Source: Smallanthus sonchifolius
Lineage: Eukaryota > Streptophyta > Magnoliopsida > Asterales > Asteraceae
DNA length: 64,000 nucleotides
Assembly: GCA_023525975.1 (NCBI GenBank)
Contig: CM042040.1
Location: forward strand, 50,437,486 to 50,501,485
Direction of reading: 5' to 3'
Below are positions 1 through 10,513 of this stretch, one piece after another (the first letter of the stretch is position 1; every line of letters starts with the position of its first letter). The notes beneath the pieces are model-generated. The model worked only from the letters and a program-made list of their open reading frames with translations, did not search any database and had not been told where the DNA came from. The translations under genes were made by a program, and so were the position numbers.

Positions 1-455
1 TCATTTCGAGGACAGAATTCCTCGGTCATTAGCCTTTTAACCTCATCCCAAGGTAAGGCCATTGCTACATCCACACCCCTATTTCTTTTCTCCCCATTCC
101 ACCACGTGAGTGCCCATTTTTGTAGGACACTTGTGGCATGACGAACACGAAGGTTGTCGGGGCAGTCACTATTAAGAAAGGTATTCTCAATGCTTTCAAA
201 CCATTGAAGGAGTCCGGTAGCTCCTTCGGTACCATAGAACTTGAGGGGATTGCACGAGTTGAAGTGCTTGAAGGTGCATTGAGATGGGTTGTTACCACCA
301 TTTCCACCATGACCAGTATTACCACTATTACTACCATTTCCACCATTGTTGCCATTGGTGGCACTATTAGCTTGAGTGAGTTGTGTCACGAGTTGTGCAA
401 GAATGGCAGCAATGTCGGTATTGGTGTTGGCCGCGGGAGCACGACGAGGAGGCAT
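1..455 (-). CDS. gag N-terminal part of a Ty3/gypsy element (element A), cut by the window edge
   Basis: Read on the minus strand from the ATG at 455-453, the frame stays open to the window edge (about 151 codons). It begins MPPRRAPAANTN. A long Asn/Gly-rich stretch is followed by the retrotransposon gag signature: CTFKHFNSCNPLKFYGTEGA, then LLQWFESIENTFLNSDC, then ALTWWNGEKRNRG and FCPRN at the edge. This is the capsid-like region that packages element RNA in plant gypsy polyproteins. The PBS and 5' LTR lie upstream on the same strand (1154-3700), so this is the first gene of element A, and the rest lies to the left of the window. No stop is visible. Other frames here are low-complexity shadows of the Asn/Gly codons. 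Confidence 0.88.
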   Translation of the reverse strand, partial: MPPRRAPAANTNTDIAAILAQLVTQLTQANSATNGNNGGNGSNSGNTGHGGNGGNNPSQCTFKHFNSCNPLKFYGTEGATGLLQWFESIENTFLNSDCPDNLRVRHATSVLQKWALTWWNGEKRNRGVDVAMALPWDEVKRLMTEEFCPRN

Positions 456-1153
456 TCTACAGATTTTCACAAGACAAGAAAAGATGTAAGAACTCATGAG
501 AATTGTTTGGATTTAATAGAATAAGATACAAAATAAATAGATAATCATAGTTTGGATTGTACTCAAATAGTGATATAATCACTCGAATACTATGACACAT
601 TAAGGTTAATTAAACTTATATAATTTTCAAAGAGACATGCTTTAGCCTATAAGTAAACACTCATCTCGGGAATTCCCAGGAAAGCATACGGGTCCCTCGG
701 TTGATTGGGATTTATGCGAAATGCTTTCCTAGACAGAAAACCCAAAATACAGGTGTCACCCTTCCAGATTGCACGTGTCCTCAAATAATTAACAAAGTTT
801 AAAAACCTTAACGAGGAAATAAAGAAATTTTTATGAATTTAGCTTCATGAAGTTTCCACATGCTTAGAAAGATAAAGATAGAGAAGAAGATAAGGATATT
901 ATGGGGTTTTAGGATATAGGAAAGGATATTGTTTATTTAATTTATTATTTAAGTATATACTAATAAGTCATGGATTTTTAACAATTAAGTCATCAAATAA
1001 GGTAATAACTAATCATAGTAAGCATGTAGTACATAGCATGTAACACATAACATGTAGCACATAATCATATAAACATGAAGCATAGCATAGGTAGGTGTCC
1101 TAAAGTTATAGTCTAGGTCAAGGTGTCTAATAACCTAATTCCCTATAACCAAG
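456..1153 (-). other. untranslated leader of element A
   Basis: This AT-rich stretch lies between the PBS and the gag start of element A on the minus strand. No coding frame is convincing. Near 1020-1075 there are short tandem copies of an ACATAGCATGTAA-like motif. Confidence 0.6.
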
Positions 1154-1165
1154 GCTCTGATACCA
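1154..1165 (-). other. primer binding site of element A (tRNA-iMet)
   Basis: The minus strand reads TGGTATCAGAGC, the usual complement of the initiator tRNA-Met 3' end. It is three bases from the LTR end at 1169, which fixes the orientation of the element and identifies the LTR as the 5' copy. Confidence 0.92.
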
Positions 1166-2446
1166 ATCTGTCACACCCCGACCGATGGCGGAATCATCGA
1201 GGAGGGACATGTAGACTGTTCATAAGCACAAGGTTGACTAGATTGAATATATTAAACATCAAATTTCATAACAAGTAGTCCAAACACAACCAAATCCAAG
1301 ATAGAACAAAATTGAAATACATAAAGTTCTTTTATTTAATTTAACTAAGTCCAAGCCTATGTGTAGCACATCTTGAACAATCTCACACGTTAGAACCTGA
1401 AACATGAATAAAATAAAGTCAACTAAAAAGTTGGTGAGTATAACACAGGTTTATATAGATAGCATATAGTTTGTAAAACAAATCCTTACATAACATGATA
1501 AATAAGGCATTTATGGGGAGCAGCTATTGTGTAACCATGTACAATCAAACCTTTGTAACTAGCATGCAAAAATTGTGTTGTCGGTATCAATCACCCCAAT
1601 CTGGGTGGGTTTGTCAGACTCAATAGATCTATCATTGAAAACCGTCGGCTTGTATAGTTAATGATTGCACATAATCGTATACAAAGGTTAGCACACCTAG
1701 CACTCGGGCATAAAGCTCAAATTGCACACATGAATGTAGATAGGATTTGTACTTGTGTTGTTTGTGTAAATGTAATGTGTAATTTGAATAATGTTCATGT
1801 TTCACCCCAAAAGTGTAAAAGAGTAAAAGGTGCTATGAAATACTCACTTGGTTTGAAGGCGTAGCTAACAAGGATACTAGCTAGAATAAGGATCCTTGAA
1901 ATGCACAAGTTAACCTAAAGTGTAATGTATATGGTATTAATAGTGTGCACCAAAGTTTATGTCTAAAGTTGCATTTGGACTTGTGTAATAAGGTCATTGA
2001 TTTGTAATTGGAGGTATTGAATAAAATGTATCAAGTTTGAAAGAATATTTTTAGAACATTTTGATTTAAAGTTTGAGTTTGAATAATTAAATAGGTAATG
2101 TAAATAATTATTGTTTATGAAAAATATTATAAGTGTTAAATAAATTTAAGTGTAAATAAATAAATGTCTTTGTTTAATCATAAAGTAAATAAATCATTTT
2201 ATTTATTTATTTATAAAATGTAACTTAACCATTTAAATACTTTTTAAATGAAAGGTTCAACAATAGTTGTAAATTAAATTTTATAAACTCTAAACAAATA
2301 ATTTTCCATTTATTAAATATTTGTTCTTTCTAAATAAGGTTAAATGCAATTTTATAAAAATCAACTATTTTTACTTTGTAATTTAATCAGAATTATTGGG
2401 GTTTGAAAAATATATACATTTATAATTATGTCAAGATTTTAACTCA

Positions 2447-2735
2447 CACACGACCGTGCCTCGGAAGGGCACGACCGTGCTCGAACCACGGGCGCGACCA
2501 TGCTAGTCATGGCGCGACTGTGTTGATCAAACAGAATGCACAATTTGATTGTTCTCTAGGCACGATCGTGTTCTGGACTAGGCACGACCGTGTCTAAGGT
2601 TTTGAGGTATGACCAAGTTTAGCCAAAGGCATGACTGGGTCTGAGTGTGTGAGGCACGACCGCGTTGGTATTTGGCGCGACCGTGTCTCATGAAGCACTA
2701 CCGCGCTAGAATACTAGCGCGACCGTGTCTGTTTC
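2447..2735. repeat. array of short CG-rich palindromes in LTR A (first block)
   Basis: The motif GCACGACCGTGC / GCGCGACCGTG (arms GCACG and CGTGC, loop AC) recurs about ten times with drift. The first copies start about 20-23 bp apart. The surrounding LTR is AT-rich, so the array stands out in composition. Confidence 0.85.
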
Positions 2736-3335
2736 AAAACAGAAACGATTTGGCTAATTCTTATATTGTTAATATTGGAATTCATGGGGCTTTCACCCAT
2801 TAGATCATCACCAGTCTTTTTGTATAAATTAATTGTATTTACAACGTGTCTAAGGTTTGATTCGATTAAATCTATTTTGAACGAACACTAGACTCCGGTT
2901 CGTGATGATTCCCATATCATAAGCCCAAATTAGATTAGGGCTTTTGATTAGTAGGCTAAAACGTAAGTGTGAGAGGTTTCAATTACCCGGAAGGACGACG
3001 AATTGATAGTGTTTGGTAGAGAAAAGTTCCGGCGACGACGGGTTCTGTCTCCGGCGTCCTCTGCTGTAATTCCGACTATCCCAGCGTGTCCAGAGCCTTA
3101 TAGAGGATCGATGGTATGTTGGCTTGGAAGAATTGTAATCAATTTGGTGAATTTGGTGATTTCGTGAGAGAATTTTGTGATTAGGAGGTAATTCGATGAT
3201 GATAAGTTTATTTGTTGTAATGGTGAGGATAAAAGGGCTTAATGGAGTTTGTTAATGACGAAAACGTGTAGAACGGTTATGAAACCGAACGTTCCTGTGA
3301 TTAAAGGTCTGCATTTACGTTTCAACTGTCAAGAG

Positions 3336-3465
3336 GCGCGACCGTGCCCATATAAGGCGCGACCGTGCCAAGGCACCAGGCGCGATCGTTCCAAAGCAAG
3401 TCGCGCGACCTTGCCAAAGCACTTGGCGTGTCCCTGCCGAAACGAGGCGCGACCGTGCCTATTAG
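3336..3465. repeat. array of short CG-rich palindromes in LTR A (second block)
   Basis: Six further copies of the GGCGCGACCGTGCC-type unit occur about 20 bp apart in the U3-side part of the same LTR. Confidence 0.85.
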
Positions 3466-3700
3466 GGTTTCTTGTAAATTTTCAACATCAGACCTTGTAA
3501 CTTTGGTCTTTGACATATTTGTATAAATAGATACTTATGTAGTGTTTTTAGTAGGTTATAATCGTGTGAAATTTGCAGATTAGTATTGAAATATAGTATT
3601 TAATTGATGGTGCGAATAGAACAAAACAGTGCACTAGAATTGAGTTTGAAATGCATTACAATGAATTGAAATACGGATACTAAAAATCAGAAATGTTACA

Positions 3701-4735
3701 TCCGCTCCCTTCAAATCGTACAGATCCAAGCCATATTCTAAGCCCGATAGTCACAGGGTTAACGTTGTGGAAGATGACGAGGAAGAGGAAGAATATCCTA
3801 AGTTATCCGAATATTGTTTTTCACTTGACACAACTGGTTTGTTATATGCCATGCAGGATCTTGGAGATAAGGCTAGGTGGCCCCGTAAATTCGAGAAGAA
3901 CACCGGATGGAAGGACAAGTCCAAATGGTGTGCTTTCCATGAGGACTTTGGCCAGGTGACCGAAGATTGTATTGCTCTGCGCAAAGAGATAAGCTATCTC
4001 TTAAGCAAGGGGTATCTCAAATAATTCCTAGGAAAAGGAAAGAACAAGACTAAGGATCATGACAGGATCCCGCAGAGAGCAAAATCCCCGCCGCCAGATG
4101 CCAAGGTAATAGGTTTTATATCCGGTGGATATGATATTTATGGAACTTCTTACTCTACACCAAAAAGAAATGCCAAAGAAGCAAAGACAGAAAAAGGGGA
4201 CAAGCCTATCAGAACCTCCAGCTTGACTAAAGAAAAGGTGATCTCTTTTGATGAAGATGACAGAGATAACGTGCAAGATCCTCATCATGATGGACTAGTG
4301 ATCACTCTGTATATTGCTAATCACTTCATCCAAAGGATACTGATTGACGAAGGAAGCTCGGTGAACATCATTCAACGTGAAGTTCTGAAAAGAATGGGGA
4401 TCCCGGATTCCAAAATTATTTCCAAGTCAGCGGTACTGGTAGGATTCAGCGGAGAAGTCAAAAACACAGTCGGAGAGATAAAGCTACCGATATATATCGA
4501 AGGGGTAAATACTATACAAAAGTTTTGCATAATAGATTCTTTGTCTTGTTATAATATCATTCTAGGGAGGCCTTAGATACACGATATGAAGGCAGTACCT
4601 TCAACATACCATCAATGTGTCAAGATGGCAACCCCTTGTGAGGTAGTGAAGATCAACAGTGATCAACAAGACACAAAGGATTGCTACACTTCTTCCATGA
4701 AAGCCTCCGTCAAGACCAGGCAAGCATAGCAATTA
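3701..4735 (+). pseudogene. Tat gag C-terminus and aspartic protease, broken
   Basis: The frame opens mid-protein at 3701 (SAPFKSYRSKPYSK). It contains the Tat gag motif YCxxHxDxGHxTxxC in the form WCAFHEDFGQVTEDC (about 3928-3972), which is a zinc-binding-like block. A TAA follows at 4022-4024. After it the same frame continues through a basic linker to the protease: ILIDEGSSVNII at about 4340-4375, ending in IILGRP. The usual catalytic Asp-Ser/Thr-Gly is here IDEGSS, so the triad is altered. A TAG at 4574-4576 and further stops near 4725 close the frame. All pieces are in one frame, so decay is mainly by point mutation. Confidence 0.83.
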
Positions 4736-5652
4736 AAGAAACAAGCCTGAGACGTACTAGAAACCAAAGAGCAAGATGTTAAAGAAGTATCCCTAAGTAC
4801 GGAGGATCCTGACGTTAAGGTGCTTGTTGGAACCAATATCCCCAAGGATATTGAGCAGAATCTTATAGAGTTACTAAAAAGCAGAACTTCAACCTTCGCC
4901 TGGAAACATGAAGACATGACAGGTATCTCTAAAGATATTATTACACATAAATTGGTTAATAATAGTTTCAGGCAAATACACCAAAAGAGGAGAAAGTTTG
5001 CACCAGAAAGGAATGCAATTATCCAGGAAGAGGTCAAGAGACTATTGAAAGCATGAATGATAAGGGAAGTAAAATTCTCAAGGTGGCTAGATAATGTGGT
5101 GGTGGTCTAGAAGAAGAATGGGAAATGGAGAGTCTGTGTAGACTTCACTGACTTGAACAAAGCATGTCCCAAAGATCCTTTTCCACTACCACACATAGAC
5201 TCAATGGTTGACGCTACAGCAGACCACGTAATGCTGACATTCATGGACGCTTCATCTGGATTCCAACAGATCCAGATGGAGCCTTCGGATCAGGAGGATA
5301 CAGCCTTCATGACTCCAACAGTTATTTATTGTTATAGTGCTACGCCTTTTGGTTTGAAAAATGCAGGTGCTACATACCAAAGGCTGGTGAACATGATGTT
5401 CAAAGAGAAACTAGGGGACACCATGGAGGTCTACATAGATGACATGGTGGTAAAATAAAAGATAGCTGAGGATCATCTCCGGGATCTCAGAGACGCATTC
5501 GATATCCTGGACCAATATAACATGAAGCTGAATCCTTCCAAATGCCACTTCGGAGTGGGGGTAGGAAAAGACTTGGGCTATATGGTAACCAAGAGAGGAA
5601 TAGAAGCCAACCCAGAGAAAATCAAAGCAATCATCAATCTGAAATCCCCGTA
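4736..5652 (+). pseudogene. Tat reverse transcriptase, broken
   Basis: The segments are in the same frame as the gag-protease remnant. Visible RT blocks are KNGKWRVCVDFTDLNKACPKD, the fingers and palm entry at about 5117-5175; FMDASSGFQQIQM; TPFGLKNAGATYQRL; and the catalytic VYIDDMVVK at about 5430-5455. In-frame stops are TGA at 5054, TAG at 5108 and TAA at 5456. The thumb continues to NPSKCHFGVGVGKDLGYM and a TAA near 5652, where the correct frame shifts. The catalytic Asp pair is present, but the ORF could not give a full enzyme. Confidence 0.85.
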
Positions 5653-6682
5653 AACACCAAGGATGTCCAGAGACTAACTAGAAGAGTAGCAGCACTTAAC
5701 AGATTCATATCAAGATCTTCATAAAGATGCAAAGAGTTCTACGATATCCTAAAAAAGAATAAAAGGTTCGAGTGGGAAGAGAAGCATGAACAAGCACTCC
5801 AATCATTAAAGGAATACTTGTTAACAGCTCCTCTATTGATGAAACCAGAAGACGGTGAACCATTATCCCTATACTTGGGGGTATCCGGAAATTCAGTAAG
5901 CGCCGTCCTAGTCAAGGATCACGAAGGCCAGCAGCATCCGGTATATATGTAAGTAAAAGCCTACTCACGAAAGAAACCAGGTATTCTCATTTAGAAAAAT
6001 TAATATTAGCTTTAATAATGGCATCTACTAAACTCAGGCATTATTTTGAAACACATGCTATTCATGTTAAAACTATCCTATTAAGTGTGTTTTGAGAAAG
6101 CCAGAGATGTCAGGAAGGATGGCTAAGTGGTCAGTCAAGCTCATCGCCTATGACCTTATATATGAACCTAGAACAGTAATAAAATCTCAGGCACTTGCGG
6201 ACTTTGTGGCAGATTTCAGTAGTGAAATTGAACATGAAGCAGACCTTGAAGTTCAACAATTGGAAGAATCCAAGGATAAGTGGACCGTATTCACTAACGG
6301 TGCATCAAATGTAAGAGGAACATGTCTAGGAATCGTACTGAAATCTCCACAAGGGGACATTATACCCCAATCCATAAGTTGTGAGTTCCAGGGAACAAAT
6401 AATGAAACAGAATATAAGGCGCTAATAGCAGGATTACAATTAGCCAGGGATATCAAGATCAGGTATCTCCAGGTATATGTAGATTCACTATTAATTGTTA
6501 ACCATTTCAATGGCTCATATGTAGTAAAAGGTGAGAAGTTAGCCAAATGTCTCACAATAGTTAAGCAATTATCTGTGGAATTCAAATTTTTTAACATTAC
6601 ACAGGTACCTAGAGAAGACAATACTGAGTCCGATGCCTTAGCAAACCTTGCTTCGTCTCTTAAAAATACCAGAAGGTATTAA
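5653..6682 (+). pseudogene. Tat RNase H plus second (archaeal-like) RNase H, broken
   Basis: After the frameshift the frame reads DVQRLTRRVAALNRFISRSS, then FEWEEKHEQALQSLKEYL, the gypsy RNase H connection. Stops follow near 5722 and 5950. The second RNase H is an open frame of about 196 codons from 6092. It has WTVFTNGASN, NNETEYKALIAGL, VYVDSLLIVN and EDNTESDALANLAS. In this family the first motif is normally Asp-Gly-Ala-Ser-Asn; here the catalytic Asp is Asn, while the Glu and the two later Asp residues remain. That single change should disable this domain even though its frame is intact. Confidence 0.82.
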
Positions 6683-7740
6683 AATACCAATCATACATAT
6701 CCTGAGCCCAGCAATTGAGAAGAAAAACGAAGTATCCAACACAGAAGAAGAAGCAGATGTTCAGGATCTTGAACCTAGTCAAGGATCCAGGATTCTACCC
6801 ATTAAAAAATATTTGCAGGATTGTGAGATCCCAAGTGATGAAAAGAACCACAAGGCTTTTCGCATGAGGGTATCTCGTTTCATAATATTACAATATGTCT
6901 TGTATAGAAAGTCTATTGTAGGTCCATACTTAAGATGCTTGGAGGATCCTAAAGCACTTGAAGTTCTCAAAGACATATATGAAGGTGACTGTGGAAATCA
7001 CGCTGGGGCAGAGCATTATTCTCAAAGATTCTAAGCATTTGTCCAAGTCAGAGAAAAAGAAGTCATCTCCTTCATCAAGCGCAATATCCTGACAAGATTT
7101 GGGATCCCGACAGAGATAATATGTGACAATGGATCTCAGTTCATTGGCAAGAGAACAACTAACTTCTATGCCAGCTGGGGGATTAAAATGGTAACCTCCA
7201 CTCCTGTACATCCTCAAGCCAATTGACAGGCAAAAACCAGCAATAAGATCATCATCAACAACCTCAAGAATAGATTGGGAGAAAATAAAGGAAGATGGGT
7301 TGAAGAGCTACCTTTTGCACTTTGGGCAGATAGGACAACCATAAAAAATGCAACAGGTCAAACTCCATTCTCATTGGTGTTTGGTAATGAAGCCATGATC
7401 GCTACAGAGATGGTTATCCCTACTGCCAGAACCAATCTTCAAGCCATGATCTTGACACTATGGATGAGCTCAGGGATCTTGCCAAAGTTCGTATTGCAGC
7501 TTATCAACAGAGGATAGCAAAGTCGTACAACAAAAACATAAGGATCAGAGTAGGTGACTTGGTATTAAGAAAGGAATTCCAAAATACTACCAATCCTAGC
7601 GATGGAAAGCTTGCACCAAAATGGGAAGGCCAACTTGATTCATAAGCAAGCAAAGGTACCTACTGGTTAGCCACTATGGAAGGAGATATCCTGCTAAGAT
7701 CCTGGAACGCATCCATCTCAAAACCTACTTTATATAAGTT
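6676..7740 (+). pseudogene. Tat integrase, internally deleted
   Basis: The N-terminal part (IPIIHILSP to CGNHAGAEHYSQRF, about 6680-7033) includes only the start of the HHCC zinc finger. It jumps directly to VREKEVISFIKRNILTRFGIP, so the Cys pair and the first catalytic Asp are deleted. The second Asp block is present as EIICDNGSQF. The Glu region reads PVHPQAN, a stop, then QAKTSNK. The C-terminal part (WVEELPFALWADR, TGQTPFSLVFGNEAM) shifts frame near 7455 to RDLAKVRIAAYQQRIAKSYN and ends in KLAPKWEG. This integrase is non-functional. Confidence 0.82.
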
Positions 7741-7835
7741 AGAAATTATATTCTAACTAAAATGGTACGTCTTCTTTCGATAATTGTTTTTAATTTTTGT
7801 TGTTCTTTATCAAAGTACTGACTTGCGCGTCGGAG

Positions 7836-7858
7836 GGGTGTTAGCCAGGCTAACACCC
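7836..7858. repeat. perfect 11-bp hairpin
   Basis: Arms GGGTGTTAGCC and GGCTAACACCC are separated by a single A. It lies about 100 bp after the integrase remnant. It may be a small insertion end or a structured RNA element; there is no poly-T tail suggesting a bacterial-type terminator. Confidence 0.8.
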
Positions 7859-8431
7859 ACCTTCACCAAGGATTCCTGTTTTGTAGGAATTACCTCCAGG
7901 GATCCCGGCAGAAGATAGAGATTGGCCATATCTCCTAATTTTGGGTATCCTGAAATACCTCAAAGGTTTAAACGGCTTTCGCCTTTCTAAGTATTGGGTT
8001 AATACACCCCGGCCGGAGCGCACGATATCCAATTATAGTTCAAGGTGGTGCGACCAGTCCATGTAATGGGGGCTAATAATTTCATCATTGTTTGCTATAT
8101 ATTGGATCCTACAGATATAACAGACGTGTCATTCCTCAAATTCTCCCGAGCATTTAACACTTGCATTTTAAACTAAGGTTTTTAGTACTTTCATGCTAAC
8201 TCAATACTGGCTTGGCCCACGTTATCTAGCTTAGCCCACGTTATCTGGCTTGGCCCACGTTACTGGCTTGGCCCACGATTTTAGCTTGTCACAGGTATTT
8301 AACACTTATGTGTTAACTCAAGAACTTAGCATCAATTTGCTGACTCAAGATCCATAAACGGATTGAAGACTTAAGAAGATCTTGAAGTACAAATACTAAG
8401 TCCACGGCGTATTAACAACTATACACTGGGG

Positions 8432-8436
8432 ACAAA
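8432..8436. other. target-site duplication ACAAA (left) of Tekay-1
   Basis: ACAAA immediately precedes the LTR start TGTAAGG. The same five bases follow the other LTR at 17468-17472. Confidence 0.93.
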
Positions 8437-8964
8437 TGTAAGGCCCCAAACCCGGGAGGCCCCACTTGTTGGATTTATTCATTCACAATGAGTTCTTAAA
8501 CGTGAATATCAAATAACGCAGCGGAAAATTTCATTTAAACACAACTTAATCGTTGTTCATACATGCGGAAGCGTAAACATTGATTATAACATAATTACAT
8601 CATAAACAAAACATAACGGGATGCCAGTCTTCAAAAGTAGTCGGGTAACTCTTTATCTCTAGCCAAGCATCACCGTCCATCCTCATAACCTGCCTTAACC
8701 TGAATGTGTACACTTAAAAACGTCAGCTACGCTGGTGAGTTCTAGTTTTCGTTCGATTTAAGAAATGGTTCATCATTCAAACATTCATTAGGGTTTAACA
8801 TTCGTATAAGAAAACATAGCCTTTCATTCATAAACCTTCGCACATTTAAACACATTGAACGGATCATTTGTTTAAAACATTAACATTCATTTAAGTCATA
8901 CATTATTATCTAAAATCTATATCGTTACGCGTCTCTATGTCCCCGTAGGAACCTTTAATATTGT

Positions 8965-9145
8965 GGGCAACCGCTACGTATCGCCGTCATTGCCACAACC
9001 ATACACTACGTGGGGTCAACCGTTACGTATCGCCGTCATTGCCCAACCATTCATTACGTGGGGTCAACCGTTACGTATCGCCGTCATTGCCCAACACGCA
9101 TCTTTCCTTTGGGAATCAACCGTTACGTATCGCCGTCATTGATTT
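8965..9145. repeat. tandem TACGTATCGCCGTCATTG array in Tekay-1 LTR
   Basis: Four copies of an AACCGTTACGTATCGCCGTC unit occur about 40-60 bp apart. The same array is at 15955-16138 in the other LTR. It occupies the LTR position where Tekay-2 and Tekay-3 carry GACGG-rich repeats. Confidence 0.88.
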
Positions 9146-9794
9146 CCCGCTACCCTTTCCCTTAGGATGATCGTCATCACCCGAGTAACCGTCGTTACTC
9201 CCTTACCAGTTGTACAACATCAAAACCATTGGCAGGCCACTAAGACACTACCACTGTTGTTCTTATGGCAACTATGGCTCGCTGTCCATAATCTACCACA
9301 AGGCTGGGAATCTCGTTCCCAGACTTCATTCGTCAATTCCATTCATTCGACATATTAGATTTGTAATGACTTCTTTAAAACCTTTGCCCCTTTTTGTTTT
9401 CTTTTCATAAAACCTTTCCTTCACTTTCAAAACCCTTTACCTTTTCATTAAACCATTTCTTTATAACATTCGTTCGTAAACATTCCGTTCATAAACTTTC
9501 TTTCCATAAACCCTTCGTTCCAAATCATTTCCTTTCGTAAACGTAGTTTCATAAACATCATTTTATAAAACATCATTTCATACGTGTACACACCAGCCCG
9601 AAAACATTATATAAAAACATTTAAAAGAGGGCTTCTAGAACTCACCTGATACGCTAATATGGGTTGTCCTAAACGAAGGTCCAACAACGTCACTTCCGAT
9701 CTGAATTGATTAGTTAAATACACATCAGACCAATCCTGACTCTAACGGTTTAACCATTCTAACATACTGACTTCACTTAATCAGTTATGATGTC

Positions 9795-10014
9795 TGCGCA
9801 CTTAGCAAGTACGCAGACTCTGCTTCCTGCGCACTTAGCAAGTGCGCAGACTTCCCTTCCTGCGCACTTAGCAAGTGCGCAGGTTCCTCTTCCTGCGCAC
9901 TTAGCAAGTGCGCAGGTCCCTCCTCCTGCGCACTTAGCTAGTGCGCAGGTTCCTCCTCCTGCGCACTTAGCAAGTGCGCAGGACCTGCTCCGTGCGCACT
10001 TAGCAAGTGCGCAC
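9795..10014. repeat. seven-unit array of 21-bp palindromes with 33-bp period (Tekay-1, 3' LTR)
   Basis: Each unit has arms TGCGCACTT and AAGTGCGCA around loop AGC, followed by a 12-bp pyrimidine-rich linker such as GGTTCCTCTTCC. The period is exactly 33 bp over seven units. One unit has CTAG for CAAG and one has an A/G arm change. Several frames stay open across the array only because 33 is a multiple of three; the resulting Ala-Lys-Cys or Ala-Gln repeat peptides are not credible genes. Confidence 0.95.
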
Positions 10015-10370
10015 GACCTGTTCTTCGCGAAAACCCTAACTTTCGCATTCGGGTCTGATCTTGTCAAGATCCCGAACCTGTTGCACTCAAAACGTTCGTT
10101 TTCCATTAAGGAACTCAAATCCGTGATTATCTTTCAGTTCCATCCGTAAAAACGTTGCCTTTTTACCCAAAACCCGAAAAACCCAAAAACGAACAAAAAC
10201 TCAGATTTAGGTCGGATCGTTACCTGAATCGAGCTTCTGATCCGGAGGTTCTTCTCACGAGTTATGGAGCAACACACTTCTCAAATCTCGGGTCGATCCG
10301 ACAACTTTCTCTCTCTACGGTTTCTCTCTCTAGAAGTTGCAAATGAGAGAAATGGGTTGTGACCTTGGCT

Positions 10371-10380
10371 ATTTATAGGG
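10371..10380 (-). promoter_or_regulatory. TATA box of Tekay-1 (3' LTR copy)
   Basis: CCCTATAAAT on the minus strand lies about 95 bp inside the U3 end. The same site is at 17360-17369 in the 5' LTR, where it would drive element transcription. The palindrome array lies about 360-580 bp downstream, so it would be in the RNA. Confidence 0.65.
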
Positions 10381-10473
10381 GAGGCTCCCCTTCTAGCCCA
10401 TCCGACCCGACCCGACATGCCTCGTTCGATTATTCCGTTATTATATCTGTCGTTTTATTTTTGGGATGTTACA

Positions 10474-10488
10474 AGTTTACCCCCCTTA
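10474..10488 (-). other. polypurine tract of Tekay-1
   Basis: On the minus strand TAAGGGGGGTAAACT directly precedes the 3' LTR. It is the expected plus-strand primer site. Confidence 0.88.
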
Positions 10489-10513
10489 CAATAGGTTTCG
10501 TCCCCGAAACCTA

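Larger units (their letters stand above)
1169..3700 (-). mobile_element. 5' LTR of gypsy element A (about 2.5 kb)
   Basis: The LTR is bounded by TGTCACACCCC at the left and ATGTTACA at the right; on the minus strand it runs TGTAACAT...GGGGTGTGACA. The PBS abuts its left end. At 3701 the sequence switches abruptly in mid-codon to a plus-strand Tat gag, so element A inserted into that older element. The target duplication cannot be checked because the other LTR is outside the window. The LTR contains two arrays of a GCGCGACCGTGC-type palindrome. Near its U5 end (1398-1444) it has the actcacca...TTTCAGGT block that is also found in the Tekay LTRs of this window. Confidence 0.88.
7741..8436 (+). 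other. Tat 3' untranslated region, part 1
   Basis: No coding sequence is visible. It contains the perfect hairpin described separately, several GGATCC/GGATACC-like motifs, and near 8210-8280 four copies of a GCTTGGCCCACGTTA unit. The region resumes at 17473 after Tekay-1. Confidence 0.6.
8437..10473 (-). mobile_element. 3' LTR of Tekay-1
   Basis: This is the downstream LTR of the minus-strand element. It contains a TATA-like CCCTATAAAT (10371-10380 on the minus strand), the 33-bp palindrome array (9795-10014), an ACCGTTACGTATCGCCGTCATTG array (8965-9145) and the donor/complement pair TAGAACTCACCTG (9636-9648) and CTGGTGAGTTCTA (8732-8744). Confidence 0.94.

Noticed and set aside
138..524. 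Plus-strand frame of 128 codons at the left edge
   Set aside because: It is the complement of the Asn/Gly-rich gag on the minus strand, and its Thr/Ile-rich translation is a shadow.
5542..5724. Basic 60-codon frame in the Tat RT region
   Set aside because: It is an out-of-frame reading across the RT thumb and the frameshift point. Only its last part coincides with the true frame.
9795..10014. CRISPR array (palindromic repeats with regular spacing)
   Set aside because: The 12-bp 'spacers' are similar to each other, the array is in a plant LTR with a duplicate in the other LTR, and no cas genes are present.
9777..10149. Open frames of 113-120 codons on both strands with Ala-Leu-Ala-Lys-Cys-Ala or Ala-His-Leu-Ala-Ser-Ala-Gln repeats
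   Set aside because: They are products of a 33-bp repeat (a multiple of three) in an LTR. Open frames occur on both strands, and there is no coding logic. The same applies to 16762-17138.
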